Assembly: GCA_022827905.1 (NCBI GenBank)
Contig: JAJEIQ010000025.1
Location: forward strand, 1 to 50,972
Reading direction: 5' to 3'
Source of the DNA: Pseudomonadales bacterium
Lineage (GTDB): Bacteria; Pseudomonadota; Gammaproteobacteria; Pseudomonadales; Azotimanducaceae
Length of the DNA: 50,972 bases
Shown here: positions 1 to 8,063 of the stretch, piece after piece
Numbering within the stretch: the stretch's first letter is position 1
Layout of the letters: each line of letters starts with the position of its first letter
The notes under the pieces: model-generated
Databases searched by the model: none
Told to the model about the DNA's origin: nothing
Seen by the model: the letters and a program-made list of their open reading frames with translations, nothing else
Translations under genes and position numbers: made by a program

Positions 1-48
1 CGCTCCCTCCGGAGGGCGGCGGAAAGGCCCGGAACCCGGATCGGGGAA

Positions 49-91
49 CCGGACAGTTTATTTGTTCTAAAACCGGACATATCTATTTGTT
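49..91 (+). repeat. Two tandem IS-end-like degenerate repeats
   Basis: Two imperfect copies of an 18-19 bp unit lie 24 bp apart: CCGGACAGTTTATTTGTT (49-66) and CCGGACATATCTATTTGTT (73-91). Spaced repeated motifs of this kind are found at the ends of IS21-type elements, which bind transposase at several sites. No transposase is visible, so this may be one end of an element lying off the window or a relic. A 12-bp perfect palindrome, CCCTCCGGAGGG, also lies at 5-16. Confidence 0.45.
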
Positions 92-175
92 GACGACAGT
101 GGGGAAGGGCATAGGCTTGTCACAGCAGGAGGCATCGCGTAGTTTGGTCATGTCGCCAAGATCCCGGACCCGCCC

Positions 176-1366
176 TTGCTAGGCAACTTTGACAGTGCTG
201 CCGCCGGACGATTCATCGAGCAGGATGATCGGGACGAAGCGTGGTTTTTCGCGGGCCGGGAGGTGGAGAGCGGGGCGTTTGCCGCCGCCGCCCGGCAGGC
301 ATACGGTTTGTCGAGCGACGGTGGGCGTCCCCGGGCGGTGTTCCGCATATTCCAAGGGGCGCCGGGCTGCGGCAAGACGTCGTTCGTTCGCCGCATGGAG
401 GCTGCACGGCCCGATCTGCTGTTTGTGCTCGTCGATGAACAGCATTTGACCGACGCCAACGCCTTGATGCAGCGGATCGCACAGGAGGCCCTTGACCAGC
501 GCAGGGGTGCCAACATCCTATCTGGCCTGGCCGTGGCGGCGCTTGAGGCATCGCGCATGAAGACAGCCTCCGAGGCGCTTTTGCGAGGCGCAGGGGAACG
601 GGCGGCGAAGCAGGCGGGGCTGGTCATCTGGTTGGACGAAGCCCAGACCGTCGACGAATCCTGCAGGGCGCTTGCTTCCGCCCACAAGGGCGCACTGGGC
701 GTCCCGGCCCTGGTGGTGCTTTCAGGGCTGCCAACCACAGCCCGCTGCGTCCGATCCATCCCCGGCCTTTCCCGGCTTGCGGATGCTGCAGTCATTGACA
801 TGGGTGCCATGACCGACGACGAGTGCGCCGCTTCGACCCGAATGATGCTGGAAGCCTTCAAGACCGACGCGAACGATGCCGCAGTGGGCGAAGCTGCATC
901 ACGCGTTGCGGCCATGGCAGTCGGCTGGCCGCAGCACCTCACTGGCGCCCAGAAAGCGTTGGCCAAGGCGCTGATGGCCGCGGACGGCAACCTTGAAGAA
1001 GTAGATATGGCCGCGGTGGAGCGTGATTCCAACGCCCGTCGGGCGGCCTACTACGGGCAGCGCCTCGATAGTGGCGTGTTGGTCGATGACCCGGCCCTGG
1101 CCGTTGCGGTCATTGCCGAAATCGGCAGTGGTCACATGGACCGCGACCTGCGCTCGATGGTTGACTCGGTGTGCGTCCACGCACAGGCACTCGACAGCTA
1201 CCATCAGTCCGCAGAGGCGGCGAAGGCCTTTCTGGACGACATGGTCCGGCATGGAATCCTCGTCCGACGGCGGTCACCTGCCGACGTCTTGCTCGACCGC
1301 TGGTCGGTCGCTGTCCCGAGCATGGCCGCATGGGCGGAGGCCGCAGGGCACGGAGCTGAGCGCTAG
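176..1366 (+). CDS. AAA/P-loop ATPase, ORC/Cdc6- or TniB-like
   Basis: A 396-residue ATP-binding protein. Visible motifs are FFAGR near residue 24, Walker A GAPGCGKTSF at 61-70, Walker B LVIWLDEAQ at 149-157 and a sensor-1-like LVVLSG near 180. The C-terminal third is helical and could form a lid and winged helix. The frame is closed by TAG at 140-142 and has no ATG before Walker A, so TTG at 176 is the only likely start; no good Shine-Dalgarno is seen. A nuclease-like gene follows after 29 bp on the same strand, and IS-end-like repeats precede it. Together they suggest a two-gene ATPase-plus-nuclease module, possibly for defence or mobile-element function. The role is inferred and the exact family is not identified. 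Confidence 0.7.
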   Translation: MLGNFDSAAAGRFIEQDDRDEAWFFAGREVESGAFAAAARQAYGLSSDGGRPRAVFRIFQGAPGCGKTSFVRRMEAARPDLLFVLVDEQHLTDANALMQRIAQEALDQRRGANILSGLAVAALEASRMKTASEALLRGAGERAAKQAGLVIWLDEAQTVDESCRALASAHKGALGVPALVVLSGLPTTARCVRSIPGLSRLADAAVIDMGAMTDDECAASTRMMLEAFKTDANDAAVGEAASRVAAMAVGWPQHLTGAQKALAKALMAADGNLEEVDMAAVERDSNARRAAYYGQRLDSGVLVDDPALAVAVIAEIGSGHMDRDLRSMVDSVCVHAQALDSYHQSAEAAKAFLDDMVRHGILVRRRSPADVLLDRWSVAVPSMAAWAEAAGHGAER

Positions 1367-1395
1367 GGGCTTACCCGCTAGAAGGAAGGGGATGG

Positions 1396-2361
1396 ATGGC
1401 GCTTGAGGACACGATTGCCGACGTTGTCGGAAAGCTGCGCGAAGGCGCGTTTCCCAATGAGCAGTCAGTATCCCAAGGCATCGTGCTGCGCGTTTTGAGC
1501 GACCTGCACTGGGACGTGTTCGAAAACAGCGTCGTTTGGCCGGAGTACGCCACGGCAGGCGGCGGACGGGCCGACTTCGCCCTCTGCGAGCCACGCTCGA
1601 AGCCCAAGGTGCTCATTGAAGTGAAGCAGCCAGGCAAGGCGCGGGGTGGCGTCAGGCAATCGCTCGAATACGCTTTCCACACCGGCGTGCCCTTTGTCGT
1701 GCTCACCGACGGGCGGACTTGGAGCTTCTATCTGCCGGCCGAACCGGGCGACTACGAAGACCGGCGTGTCTTCAAGCTCGACCTCTACGAACATCCGGCC
1801 GAGCGATCGGCGGCCGTGCTTGAGGGCTACCTCCACTGGACAGCCGTCGCATCCGGCAAGGCATTGGAGGACGCTCGCAACGAGCATCGAAGCAAGGCGC
1901 GTCGAGCGCAGGCTCGGCAAGCTCTTCCAGACGCTTGGAGGCAGCTTGTCGAACAAGGCGATGAATTGCTCATCGAGCTCATTGGCGATGCGGTGGAGTC
2001 GAAGGAGGGCGTTCGACCAAATGACAGCGACATCACTCGATTTTTGAATTCCCTATCGTTATCTTCCGCGCCCTCTTATCAATCATCGCCAGTGGTTCCG
2101 GCCACAGAAAAGTCCACTCAGAAGGAAGCGATAGAGAGTGCGCGAAACCAATCCGGACGCAGTTTGAAGGCCCAAGGAGTGAAGACCATTCGGCGGGAAA
2201 CGATCGGTGGCGAAATCTGTTTCTGGATTCGCGAAGGGCTCAAATCCGAGGAGATTTTGTCCAAAGTGAAGCAAGAGTACCCGCAAGCAAATACAACCAA
2301 AAACAGCGTCGCCTACTATCGTTCAGGACTTAAGACAGGAAGGCTTGTTCTGGGGGAATGA
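1396..2361 (+). CDS. PD-(D/E)XK nuclease-domain protein, HsdR-N-like
   Basis: A 321-residue protein whose first ~130 residues resemble the N-terminal nuclease domain of type I restriction subunit R. Catalytic-type residues are D60 (GGRADFAL) and E75/K77 (VLIEVKQ), followed by a conserved-looking Gln near 89. There is no helicase region. The centre (about 150-230) is polar and low in order. The C-terminus (about 250-321, KTIRRETIGGEICFW through SVAYYRSGLK) looks like a small helical, perhaps DNA-binding, domain. The ATG at 1396 has AAGGAAGGGG just upstream. It lies 29 bp behind the AAA ATPase gene and is probably co-transcribed with it. The pairing suggests an ATPase-controlled nuclease; a defence role is inference. 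Confidence 0.72.
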   Translation: MALEDTIADVVGKLREGAFPNEQSVSQGIVLRVLSDLHWDVFENSVVWPEYATAGGGRADFALCEPRSKPKVLIEVKQPGKARGGVRQSLEYAFHTGVPFVVLTDGRTWSFYLPAEPGDYEDRRVFKLDLYEHPAERSAAVLEGYLHWTAVASGKALEDARNEHRSKARRAQARQALPDAWRQLVEQGDELLIELIGDAVESKEGVRPNDSDITRFLNSLSLSSAPSYQSSPVVPATEKSTQKEAIESARNQSGRSLKAQGVKTIRRETIGGEICFWIREGLKSEEILSKVKQEYPQANTTKNSVAYYRSGLKTGRLVLGE

Positions 2362-2411
2362 ACTTGAGAGCATTGCAAGCTGTGCGAGCGGCTGTTGGTC
2401 GAGACCTGCGT

Positions 2412-3560
2412 TCATTCAATGACCTCGCCACTCCAAAGACTCTGTAGAAAGTCCAATACAGGCAACACCTGCACGTCGTCCCAAAGTGCGGCGCGTTCTC
2501 CGGAGTAGATGCCGTAGCAGGTGGTTTTGCTTCGCCCCAACTCATCGGCCACGCGCCTTAGACCCCGATTGAAGCGCTTTTCCCACCGTGCGGCCGCCTT
2601 CACTTCAATGGCGACAAAGCCCCGGGCGGTTTCGATCAGGATGTCCACTTCGGCACCATCGTATGAGCGCCAGTAGTGGGGAACGTAGCCGAGCTTGGAG
2701 TAGGCGAGGTAGGCGCGCAGCTCATTGACGACCAAGGTCTCCAACTGCGGGCCGAGCTCTTCGCTGGTCGGGGGATAGGGCAGCCGCCCGGTTAGCGCTC
2801 GGGCGACGCCGCAATCAAAGAAGTAGAACTTGCTGCGCTGCAACTGCCGGTTGGACGACTTCAATCGCCAAGCCGGCAGCCAGTGGCCGAGCAAGGTGTC
2901 CACCAGAATTTGGAAGTGGCTTTCCACCGTGCGCCGATGGACGCCGGTGTCGAGGGCAATGCCGGTGGCGTTAGTGGTTTGGGCGTTTTGCCGAGCGGCC
3001 ACTTCGAGAAAGCGGGCGAAAGCGCCGACGCTGCGCGTCAGGGCTTCGGCTTGAACTTCCTGCACCAGATAGGTTTCGACGTAGCTGTGCAAATAGTCCT
3101 CGGCCGTTTCGGGGTCGATGGCCAACGGCAGGGTGCCGTATTGCAGGGCCTGCGCCAAGTTGAAATCGGAGTGCAGTTCGGCTGAGGTCAAGGGGAACAG
3201 GTTGGAGGTGATGGCCCGCCCAGCGAGCAGGTTTACGCCGCCCCGCCGTAGCTTACGGGCGCTGGAACCGGAGAGAATGAAGCGCAACCCTTTCCCTTCG
3301 ATCAGCCGGTGCACTTCGTTGAGCAGCGCCGGCGCCTTTTGCACCTCGTCGATCACCGCCCAACTGCCGTTTGGACGATTCGCAAGTTCTCGATAGAGGG
3401 CCTGTGGGTCAGCGGCGAGACGCAAGGCTTCGCCCGTGTCGAGCAGATCGTACAGCGGCGCTTCTGGAAACCGCTGTTGAATCCAAGTCGATTTGCCGGT
3501 GCCGCGAGGACCGAACAGAAAAGCCGAGCGGGTGGGGTTTTTTAGTAATCTGGCATACAT
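2412..3560 (-). CDS. ATP-binding protein, AAA_14/DUF4143 family
   Basis: A 382-residue protein with Walker A GPRGTGKS at 17-24, Walker B WAVIDEVQK at 67-75, and sensor LSGSSARKL at 97-105. The C-terminal half fits DUF4143, with a nuclease-like DILIETARGFVAIEVKAA segment near residue 320. This two-domain design is widespread in mobile and accessory DNA; its biochemical role is not settled. I take the ATG at 3560; a TTG nine bases further out is also open. No clear ribosome binding site is seen. It points towards the ATPase/nuclease pair (convergent), so it is probably an independent accessory gene. Confidence 0.88.
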   Translation of the reverse strand: MYARLLKNPTRSAFLFGPRGTGKSTWIQQRFPEAPLYDLLDTGEALRLAADPQALYRELANRPNGSWAVIDEVQKAPALLNEVHRLIEGKGLRFILSGSSARKLRRGGVNLLAGRAITSNLFPLTSAELHSDFNLAQALQYGTLPLAIDPETAEDYLHSYVETYLVQEVQAEALTRSVGAFARFLEVAARQNAQTTNATGIALDTGVHRRTVESHFQILVDTLLGHWLPAWRLKSSNRQLQRSKFYFFDCGVARALTGRLPYPPTSEELGPQLETLVVNELRAYLAYSKLGYVPHYWRSYDGAEVDILIETARGFVAIEVKAAARWEKRFNRGLRRVADELGRSKTTCYGIYSGERAALWDDVQVLPVLDFLQSLWSGEVIE

Positions 3561-3643
3561 GGGTGCCAATTTTACGCGAATTTTGGCTAATAGTGTCCAG
3601 GCATCGATCGATCAAAACCTAGTCAAATTCTGCGTCTAGGCGC

Positions 3644-4804
3644 TTATCCGGGGCGGATTATTTGATGTAAGTCATTGAAATTTTGGTGGAAAAAGAGATC
3701 CCGATCGCTGTCCGACAGGGTTGCCGTGGCACGCTCGAAGCGGCCGATGGGGTCGCGTCCGCCCTCCGCGTGGGGGTAGTCGGAGGAGAACAGGTACAGT
3801 TCCGGGAACGATTCGCTCACCATTTGCGCCACGTCCTCGAAGGGGTAGGGCGTGAACCGCAGTTGGGCGCGGATTTGCTCGCTTGGGGTGCGGGCCATTT
3901 CCTGAAGATGGGGTTCGGACTTCGCCCAGATCGCCGCGGCGTGGTCGAGGCGGCGGATCATGTCCGGCACCCAGCCGGCGCCGAGTTCGATGACGCCGCC
4001 GCGCAGCATCGGGTGGCGCTCCAGCACGCCGTCGAGAACCAACACGGAGATGAATCGGTGGGCGGAGTGGTGGATGACGGTCAGGTCCTTGGAGCCGATC
4101 ACTTCCGCGCCGCCCCGGGCACTGCGGTGGTCTGGGTGGCCGTCGTTCATCCAAGGATCGGGGATGGAGAGGTCGGCGCTGCCGACGTGCAGGATGAAGG
4201 GCACGCGGCGCTCCGCCAAGGTGGCCCAGATGGATTCGTGGAGCGGGTGGCCGGGAGATCGTCCGCCCGGGGCGTCCGCCGATATCCAAACCGCGCCGAG
4301 CCCTAAGTCGAGTGCGCGGTCGATTTCCTCGAGCGCTTGGCCCGGATCGTCGAGCGGCACCATGGCGACGCCGATGAGGCGGGCGTCGGCGTCGCAGAAC
4401 TCGGCCATGGCGCGGTTGTGGGCCCGCGCCGCGCCGTAGCGCAGGTGGGCGGTCGGCGCGGTGAAGATGGGGCGGGCGCAAAAGGAGGAGAAGATGACCT
4501 GCCGCTGGAAGCCGAGCAGGTTCAGCGCCTGGCTGCGCTCCTCGCCGCTGAATGCGCCCAAGGCATCGTGCCATTTGGGGCCGCGGGTGAGGTTCTCGCC
4601 AAGCGCGGCCAGCTCCGCCCGTCGGCTTGGGCTGTGGCCACGTTGCCCGGCATGGGCCGTCGCATCGAAGATCCCCGTCAAGGAGTCGAGCATCGGGGCC
4701 AGTTCGTCGCGAATGTCCGGCTCGGCGTGCGCGGTCAGGAAGTCCGGCAACTCCATGAGGTGGCTGTCAGCATCGTTGATCTGCCGGGTTCCGGCGTAGG
4801 ACAT
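3644..4804 (-). CDS. Amidohydrolase-2 family metal-dependent hydrolase
   Basis: A 386-residue TIM-barrel hydrolase of the amidohydrolase-2 (ACMSD/OHCU decarboxylase-like) group. The N-terminal metal motif is read in NDADSHLMELPDF (about residues 10-22). The barrel continues with RLIGVAMVPLDD, a central histidine segment VIHHSAHRF, and the usual C-terminal SSDYPHAEGGRDPIGR. These features indicate a cytoplasmic metal-dependent hydrolase or decarboxylase; the substrate cannot be read. ATG at 4804 is the natural start. It follows an alpha/beta hydrolase gene on the same strand, with hairpins between the two. Confidence 0.88.
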   Translation of the reverse strand: MSYAGTRQINDADSHLMELPDFLTAHAEPDIRDELAPMLDSLTGIFDATAHAGQRGHSPSRRAELAALGENLTRGPKWHDALGAFSGEERSQALNLLGFQRQVIFSSFCARPIFTAPTAHLRYGAARAHNRAMAEFCDADARLIGVAMVPLDDPGQALEEIDRALDLGLGAVWISADAPGGRSPGHPLHESIWATLAERRVPFILHVGSADLSIPDPWMNDGHPDHRSARGGAEVIGSKDLTVIHHSAHRFISVLVLDGVLERHPMLRGGVIELGAGWVPDMIRRLDHAAAIWAKSEPHLQEMARTPSEQIRAQLRFTPYPFEDVAQMVSESFPELYLFSSDYPHAEGGRDPIGRFERATATLSDSDRDLFFHQNFNDLHQIIRPG

Positions 4805-4906
4805 GGAACTAATCCCCTATTCGACTGGCTTGGCACCGAATTCGGAGATTACCAAATGAATGATGTTCCGTAATGGCCTGCACGGTTTCAATGGGATTGG
4901 GACCGC

Positions 4907-4954
4907 GGAGTTTCGCATAGCGAAACTCCAAACGAGTCGGCGTCAGCCGACTCG
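4907..4954. terminator. Pair of strong hairpins between two minus-strand genes
   Basis: Two perfect inverted repeats stand side by side. GGAGTTTCGC-ATA-GCGAAACTCC covers 4907-4929 with a 10-bp stem. CGAGTCGGC-GTCA-GCCGACTCG covers 4933-4954 with a 9-bp stem. The second overlaps the 3' end of the alpha/beta hydrolase gene and its TGA stop codon (4945-4943) lies in the loop. On the minus strand the first hairpin reached is followed only by TTT, so a classical intrinsic terminator is not certain. mRNA 3'-end protection is an alternative. Confidence 0.5.
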
Positions 4955-5830
4955 CAGCCAACTAAGCAGAGTGGCGGTAATGGCTGCCGTCACGGCCAAT
5001 GGCTCATCGAACATCAGGTGGTGATAGGCGCCGGGGATTCTGAACACGGGCACCTCCCGCCCCTTCAGCCCGGCCGTGTACTCGCCGTAAAGCGCGGCCT
5101 CGTCGGTGCTGTTTTCGCCGAGTATCACCGCGGCCGGGCAGGGTAGGCCGATAAACTTGTCGCGCTGGTCGACGCCCATTTCCAAGTAGTCGAACAGCGT
5201 CGGGTCGAACTTCCAGATCCAGCCGCCTTCCACTTGCCGGATGCCCCGGCTCACCATGTGCCGAAGCACGCCGGGATAGACATTGGGCTGCTCGGGAATG
5301 AGTCGGAAGCGGCCCGCTATGGTCTCCCGGTCGGGATAAACCCTTGGCTTGCGACCGGCCTTGACGCCATCGCGCTTCGCCCGCATGCCCCACTCCAAGT
5401 ACGTTTCCGGTGGGGCGACCGTAAAGTCCAGGAAGATGATGCCACCGAGCGCATCGCCGTGCCGGTGACCGGTTTCCAAGGCCACGAAGCCGCCAAAACT
5501 GTGGCCGACGACGAACGGGTCCGGCCCCAAGGCGGCGGCTTGGCACACCGCCCACACTTCGTCGGCCAACAGCCGTGCGCTGTAGCGCGGCCGCCAAGCG
5601 CTGTCGCCGTTGCCGGACGAATCGAGCGCGGCCACCCGGAAGTTGTCGGCCAAGTAGGGCGCGACGAAGCGCCACCACTCAAGATGGGCGTTGCTGCCAT
5701 GCACCAGCACCACCCCCGGCTTGCCGACCTCTCCCCAGGTTTCAAAGTGGATGTTGGCGCCTTCAACGACAACGTCGCCGGGCTCCGAGGGCGCATCAAG
5801 GGCGCGCTGAAACCAGTGGGGTGCGTCCAT
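4943..5830 (-). CDS. Alpha/beta-fold hydrolase
   Basis: A 295-residue alpha/beta hydrolase. Visible are the oxyanion-type VLVHGSNAHLEWW (42-53), the strand ALDSSGNGDSAW (68-79), the nucleophile elbow VGHSFGG with Ser111, and a late GAYHHLMFDEP carrying the catalytic His. No signal peptide is seen, so it should be cytoplasmic. The ATG at 5830 has GGAAA about 7 bases upstream; a TTG at 5851 would add seven residues. It is likely an esterase or epoxide-hydrolase-like enzyme; the substrate is unknown. The adjacent amidohydrolase gene is on the same strand, but hairpins separate them. Confidence 0.88.
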   Translation of the reverse strand: MDAPHWFQRALDAPSEPGDVVVEGANIHFETWGEVGKPGVVLVHGSNAHLEWWRFVAPYLADNFRVAALDSSGNGDSAWRPRYSARLLADEVWAVCQAAALGPDPFVVGHSFGGFVALETGHRHGDALGGIIFLDFTVAPPETYLEWGMRAKRDGVKAGRKPRVYPDRETIAGRFRLIPEQPNVYPGVLRHMVSRGIRQVEGGWIWKFDPTLFDYLEMGVDQRDKFIGLPCPAAVILGENSTDEAALYGEYTAGLKGREVPVFRIPGAYHHLMFDEPLAVTAAITATLLSWLRVG

Positions 5831-5960
5831 ATTGGGTTTCCGGTCGGGCAAAAGCGGTGGAACTTACCAGAAATCACCGCTTGGGATTCCAGCGTTGCGC
5901 CGCAGCGCCTCAATCACTTAGGCTTGATGCCCGCTGGCATCGAGAGGGGAGGACTCCACC

Positions 5961-6074
5961 ATGGCCCATGATCTAGTGATCAAGAACGGCACCGTGATTG
6001 ACGGCACTGGCGAGGTGTTCATGGAGGGTGGGGAGCCAACGGGAGCCTACGCCGGCAAGACCTTGCGTGCCTGA
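5961..6074 (+). pseudogene. Internally deleted amidohydrolase (D-aminoacylase-like) relic
   Basis: A 37-codon frame after a strong Shine-Dalgarno (GAGGGGAGGA). It starts MAHDLVIKNGTVIDGTG, the classic N-terminus of N-acyl-D-amino-acid deacylase/dihydroorotase-type amidohydrolases. It then jumps directly to GGEPTGAYAGKTLRA, which matches how such proteins end (GEPTGxxPGRxLR). The ~500 residues between are missing, so this is a clean internal-deletion relic. Its last codons overlap the start of the monooxygenase-like gene at 6067, so the retained leader may still drive translation of that gene. Confidence 0.72.
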
Positions 6075-7191
6075 AACGGCCACAGCAGTTGCCGAACGGC
6101 TCCGCGCCAGCGTAGCCGAGGCGGCGGACGCCAACGACGCCAACCGGGCTTTGGCCGATGGCTTGGTGCGGCAGCTCAAGGCCGCGGGCGCCTTTCGGCT
6201 GTTGATCCCAGGGCGCTACGGCGGCTTGGAAGCGCCGTTCCCGGACTTTCTCGATGCCCTGCAGGTGTATGCCGAGGCGGATGCCAGCACGGCTTGGTGC
6301 ATCAGCCAGGGCGCAGTCATCGGCACCACCAGCGTCTGGTTGGACGAAGCGCAAATCCGGGCCATCTGGTCGGACCCCGACGCCTGCATCGCCAATGGGC
6401 CGCCGGGCGATTGTGAAGCGGCTCGGCAAGGCGACGCTTGGATTCTGAACGGCCGCTGGGGATTCTCCAGCGGCTGCCGGCACGCCACTTGGATGACCGG
6501 CGCCTTGAAGGTGCGCGGCAGCAACGGTTGGCTGTGCGCGTTCGTCCCCCAATCGGCGGTTCGCTTCCACGACACTTGGGATGTGCAAGGGTTGCGCGGC
6601 ACCGGCAGCTTGGAGTTTTCCGTCGAAAACCTCGAAGTGGAGGATGCCTGGATGGCCGACTTGGGCGGCCGTCCCAACCACGACGGCCTCTTCTACCGGC
6701 TGCCCACCGGCTTGGCCTTTGCCGCCAGCTTTGCCGCGGTCGCCTTGGGCGTGTCCCGTGCGGCCCTGGATGCCGTCTTCGACCTAGCCAGCGAAAAGGT
6801 GCCGAAGATGGGCGCGGGGTTGGTCAAGGACGATCCGGAAGCGCAACAGACGCTTGGAGAGGCCGAAATCCGTTGGCGGGCAGGCCGGGCGTTCCTGCAC
6901 GACGCGGTGTCCGGCGTGCTGGCTGAACTTGAGCACCAAGAGGCCATCACGGATGACCAGCGCATTGCACTGCGCATGGCGGGCACCCACGTCATTCGAG
7001 AGGCCGCCGCGGCGCTCAACCTCGCCTACACGGCGGCGGGCAGCACGGGGATTTACCGCCAGCACCCGCTGCACCGGCGCTTCCAGGACATGAACGTGAT
7101 CACCCAGCACATTCAGGCGCGGATGGCCTACTACGGCTTCGTCGGCCGCCACCTGCTCGGCCACCCCTTCATTCCGGGACCGATGAACTAA
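6067..7191 (+). CDS. ACAD-fold flavin-dependent monooxygenase (HpaB/HsaA-like)
   Basis: A 374-residue protein of the acyl-CoA-dehydrogenase fold. It has an N-terminal helical domain (GAFRLLIPGRYGGLEAPF), a middle beta domain (NGRWGFSSGCRHATWMTGA) and a C-terminal helical bundle ending near MAYYGFVGRHLLGHPF. The SGCRHATW-type segment and lack of the usual acyl-CoA motifs favour the FMNH2/FADH2-using oxygenase subgroup (HsaA, DszC, group D) over a true dehydrogenase. I place the start at GTG 6067, inside the end of the deleted amidohydrolase; an upstream ATG at 5998 is also in frame but lies in relic sequence. The partner flavin reductase is not seen. A cupin gene follows after 7 bp. Confidence 0.78.
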   Translation: MPETATAVAERLRASVAEAADANDANRALADGLVRQLKAAGAFRLLIPGRYGGLEAPFPDFLDALQVYAEADASTAWCISQGAVIGTTSVWLDEAQIRAIWSDPDACIANGPPGDCEAARQGDAWILNGRWGFSSGCRHATWMTGALKVRGSNGWLCAFVPQSAVRFHDTWDVQGLRGTGSLEFSVENLEVEDAWMADLGGRPNHDGLFYRLPTGLAFAASFAAVALGVSRAALDAVFDLASEKVPKMGAGLVKDDPEAQQTLGEAEIRWRAGRAFLHDAVSGVLAELEHQEAITDDQRIALRMAGTHVIREAAAALNLAYTAAGSTGIYRQHPLHRRFQDMNVITQHIQARMAYYGFVGRHLLGHPFIPGPMN

Positions 7192-7198
7192 AACCCCG

Positions 7199-7858
7199 AT
7201 GCGCATTCGCTCCGACTTCGACCAGATCGTGCATGTCACGCCGGACCAGCACGATTGGACCCCCTCGCCGCTGCCCGGCGTGGAGCGGGTGATGCTCGAC
7301 CGCATCGGTGGCGAGCAGGCGGTGGCCACCTCGCTGGTCCGCTACGTGGCTGGCGCAGGCTACAGCCCCCACGAACACGGCGCGGGCGAGGAGTTCATCG
7401 TCCTCGACGGCGAGTTCGCCGACGAGCAGGGCCGCTACCGGCCGCTGACCTACGTGCGCAATCCCCCCGGCTCAGCCCACAGCCCCTACAGCGGCCCCGG
7501 CTGCACCCTCTTCGTCAAGCTGCGCCAGTTCCACCCGGACGACCAACGCCGTTGCGTGCTCCCCCTCAGCGAGCACTGCCCGGAAGAAGGCTGGCGAGCC
7601 GAACGGCTGCACGAGCACCGGGGCGAGGAAGCAGTGATTGTTCGAGCTGCGGCCGGCGCCAACGTGCGCCTGCGGGCCAGCCACCACTGCCGCGAACTGC
7701 TGGTCCTGCGCGGCCTCATCACTTGGCAGACAGAGCAGACCCGCACCTTGGCACCGCAAAGCTGGTTCCGCTTGGCACCGGGGCATCCGCTGCGGGTGGT
7801 CTGCGTGGCGCCGAGCCTCCTGTTCGTGAAGACCCGTCCGCACTTCAACGGGACTTAG
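7199..7858 (+). CDS. Cupin-domain protein, ChrR-cupin-like
   Basis: A 219-residue bicupin. The first barrel carries GYSPHEHGAGEEFIVLDGEF, a metal-binding His/His/Glu pattern, and NPPGSAHSPYSGPGCTLFVK. A second, degenerate barrel spans about 130-215 (VRLRASHHCRELLVLRGL). This matches the cupin part of ChrR-type anti-sigma factors, but the N-terminal zinc-binding anti-sigma domain is absent and no sigma factor gene is nearby. A metabolic role tied to the preceding oxygenase is therefore at least as likely. The start ATG follows the upstream stop by 7 bp, indicating an operon. Confidence 0.8.
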   Translation: MRIRSDFDQIVHVTPDQHDWTPSPLPGVERVMLDRIGGEQAVATSLVRYVAGAGYSPHEHGAGEEFIVLDGEFADEQGRYRPLTYVRNPPGSAHSPYSGPGCTLFVKLRQFHPDDQRRCVLPLSEHCPEEGWRAERLHEHRGEEAVIVRAAAGANVRLRASHHCRELLVLRGLITWQTEQTRTLAPQSWFRLAPGHPLRVVCVAPSLLFVKTRPHFNGT

Positions 7859-7894
7859 GGAAATCCCCATTTAGCGTTAAACTGCGCACTGCAC

Positions 7895-7986
7895 GGAGAG
7901 GTGCCGGAGCTTGGCCGAACGGGCTTGACTCGAAATCAAGAGATCCCGCAAGGGATCCGTGGGTTCGAATCCCACCCTCTCCGCCA
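7895..7986 (+). tRNA. tRNA-Ser(CGA)
   Basis: Acceptor stem GGAGAGG (7895-7901) pairs with CCTCTCC (7976-7982), followed by discriminator G and an encoded CCA (7984-7986). Anticodon stem CTTGA/TCAAG encloses loop CTCGAAA, with anticodon CGA at 7931-7933. A long class-II variable arm (GATCCC-GCAA-GGGATC) is diagnostic of tRNA-Ser. The T arm GTGGGTTCGAATCCCAC is canonical. An accessory-type region follows, so this could be an integration hotspot; no repeated 3' end was noticed in the window. Confidence 0.97.
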
Positions 7987-8063
7987 TCTAAATCGTAACT
8001 AATTGAAATTAAATAAAATTCTACCGTCCTCCGGAGCCATGAGGAGTTGCGCGGCACGATTCC

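Noticed and set aside
6067-7191. Ordinary acyl-CoA dehydrogenase
   Set aside because: The active-site Glu positions and CoA-binding features are not apparent, and the middle domain looks like the flavin monooxygenase subgroup.
7199-7858. ChrR anti-sigma factor
   Set aside because: Only the cupin part is present; the zinc-binding N-terminal domain and a partner sigma factor are missing.
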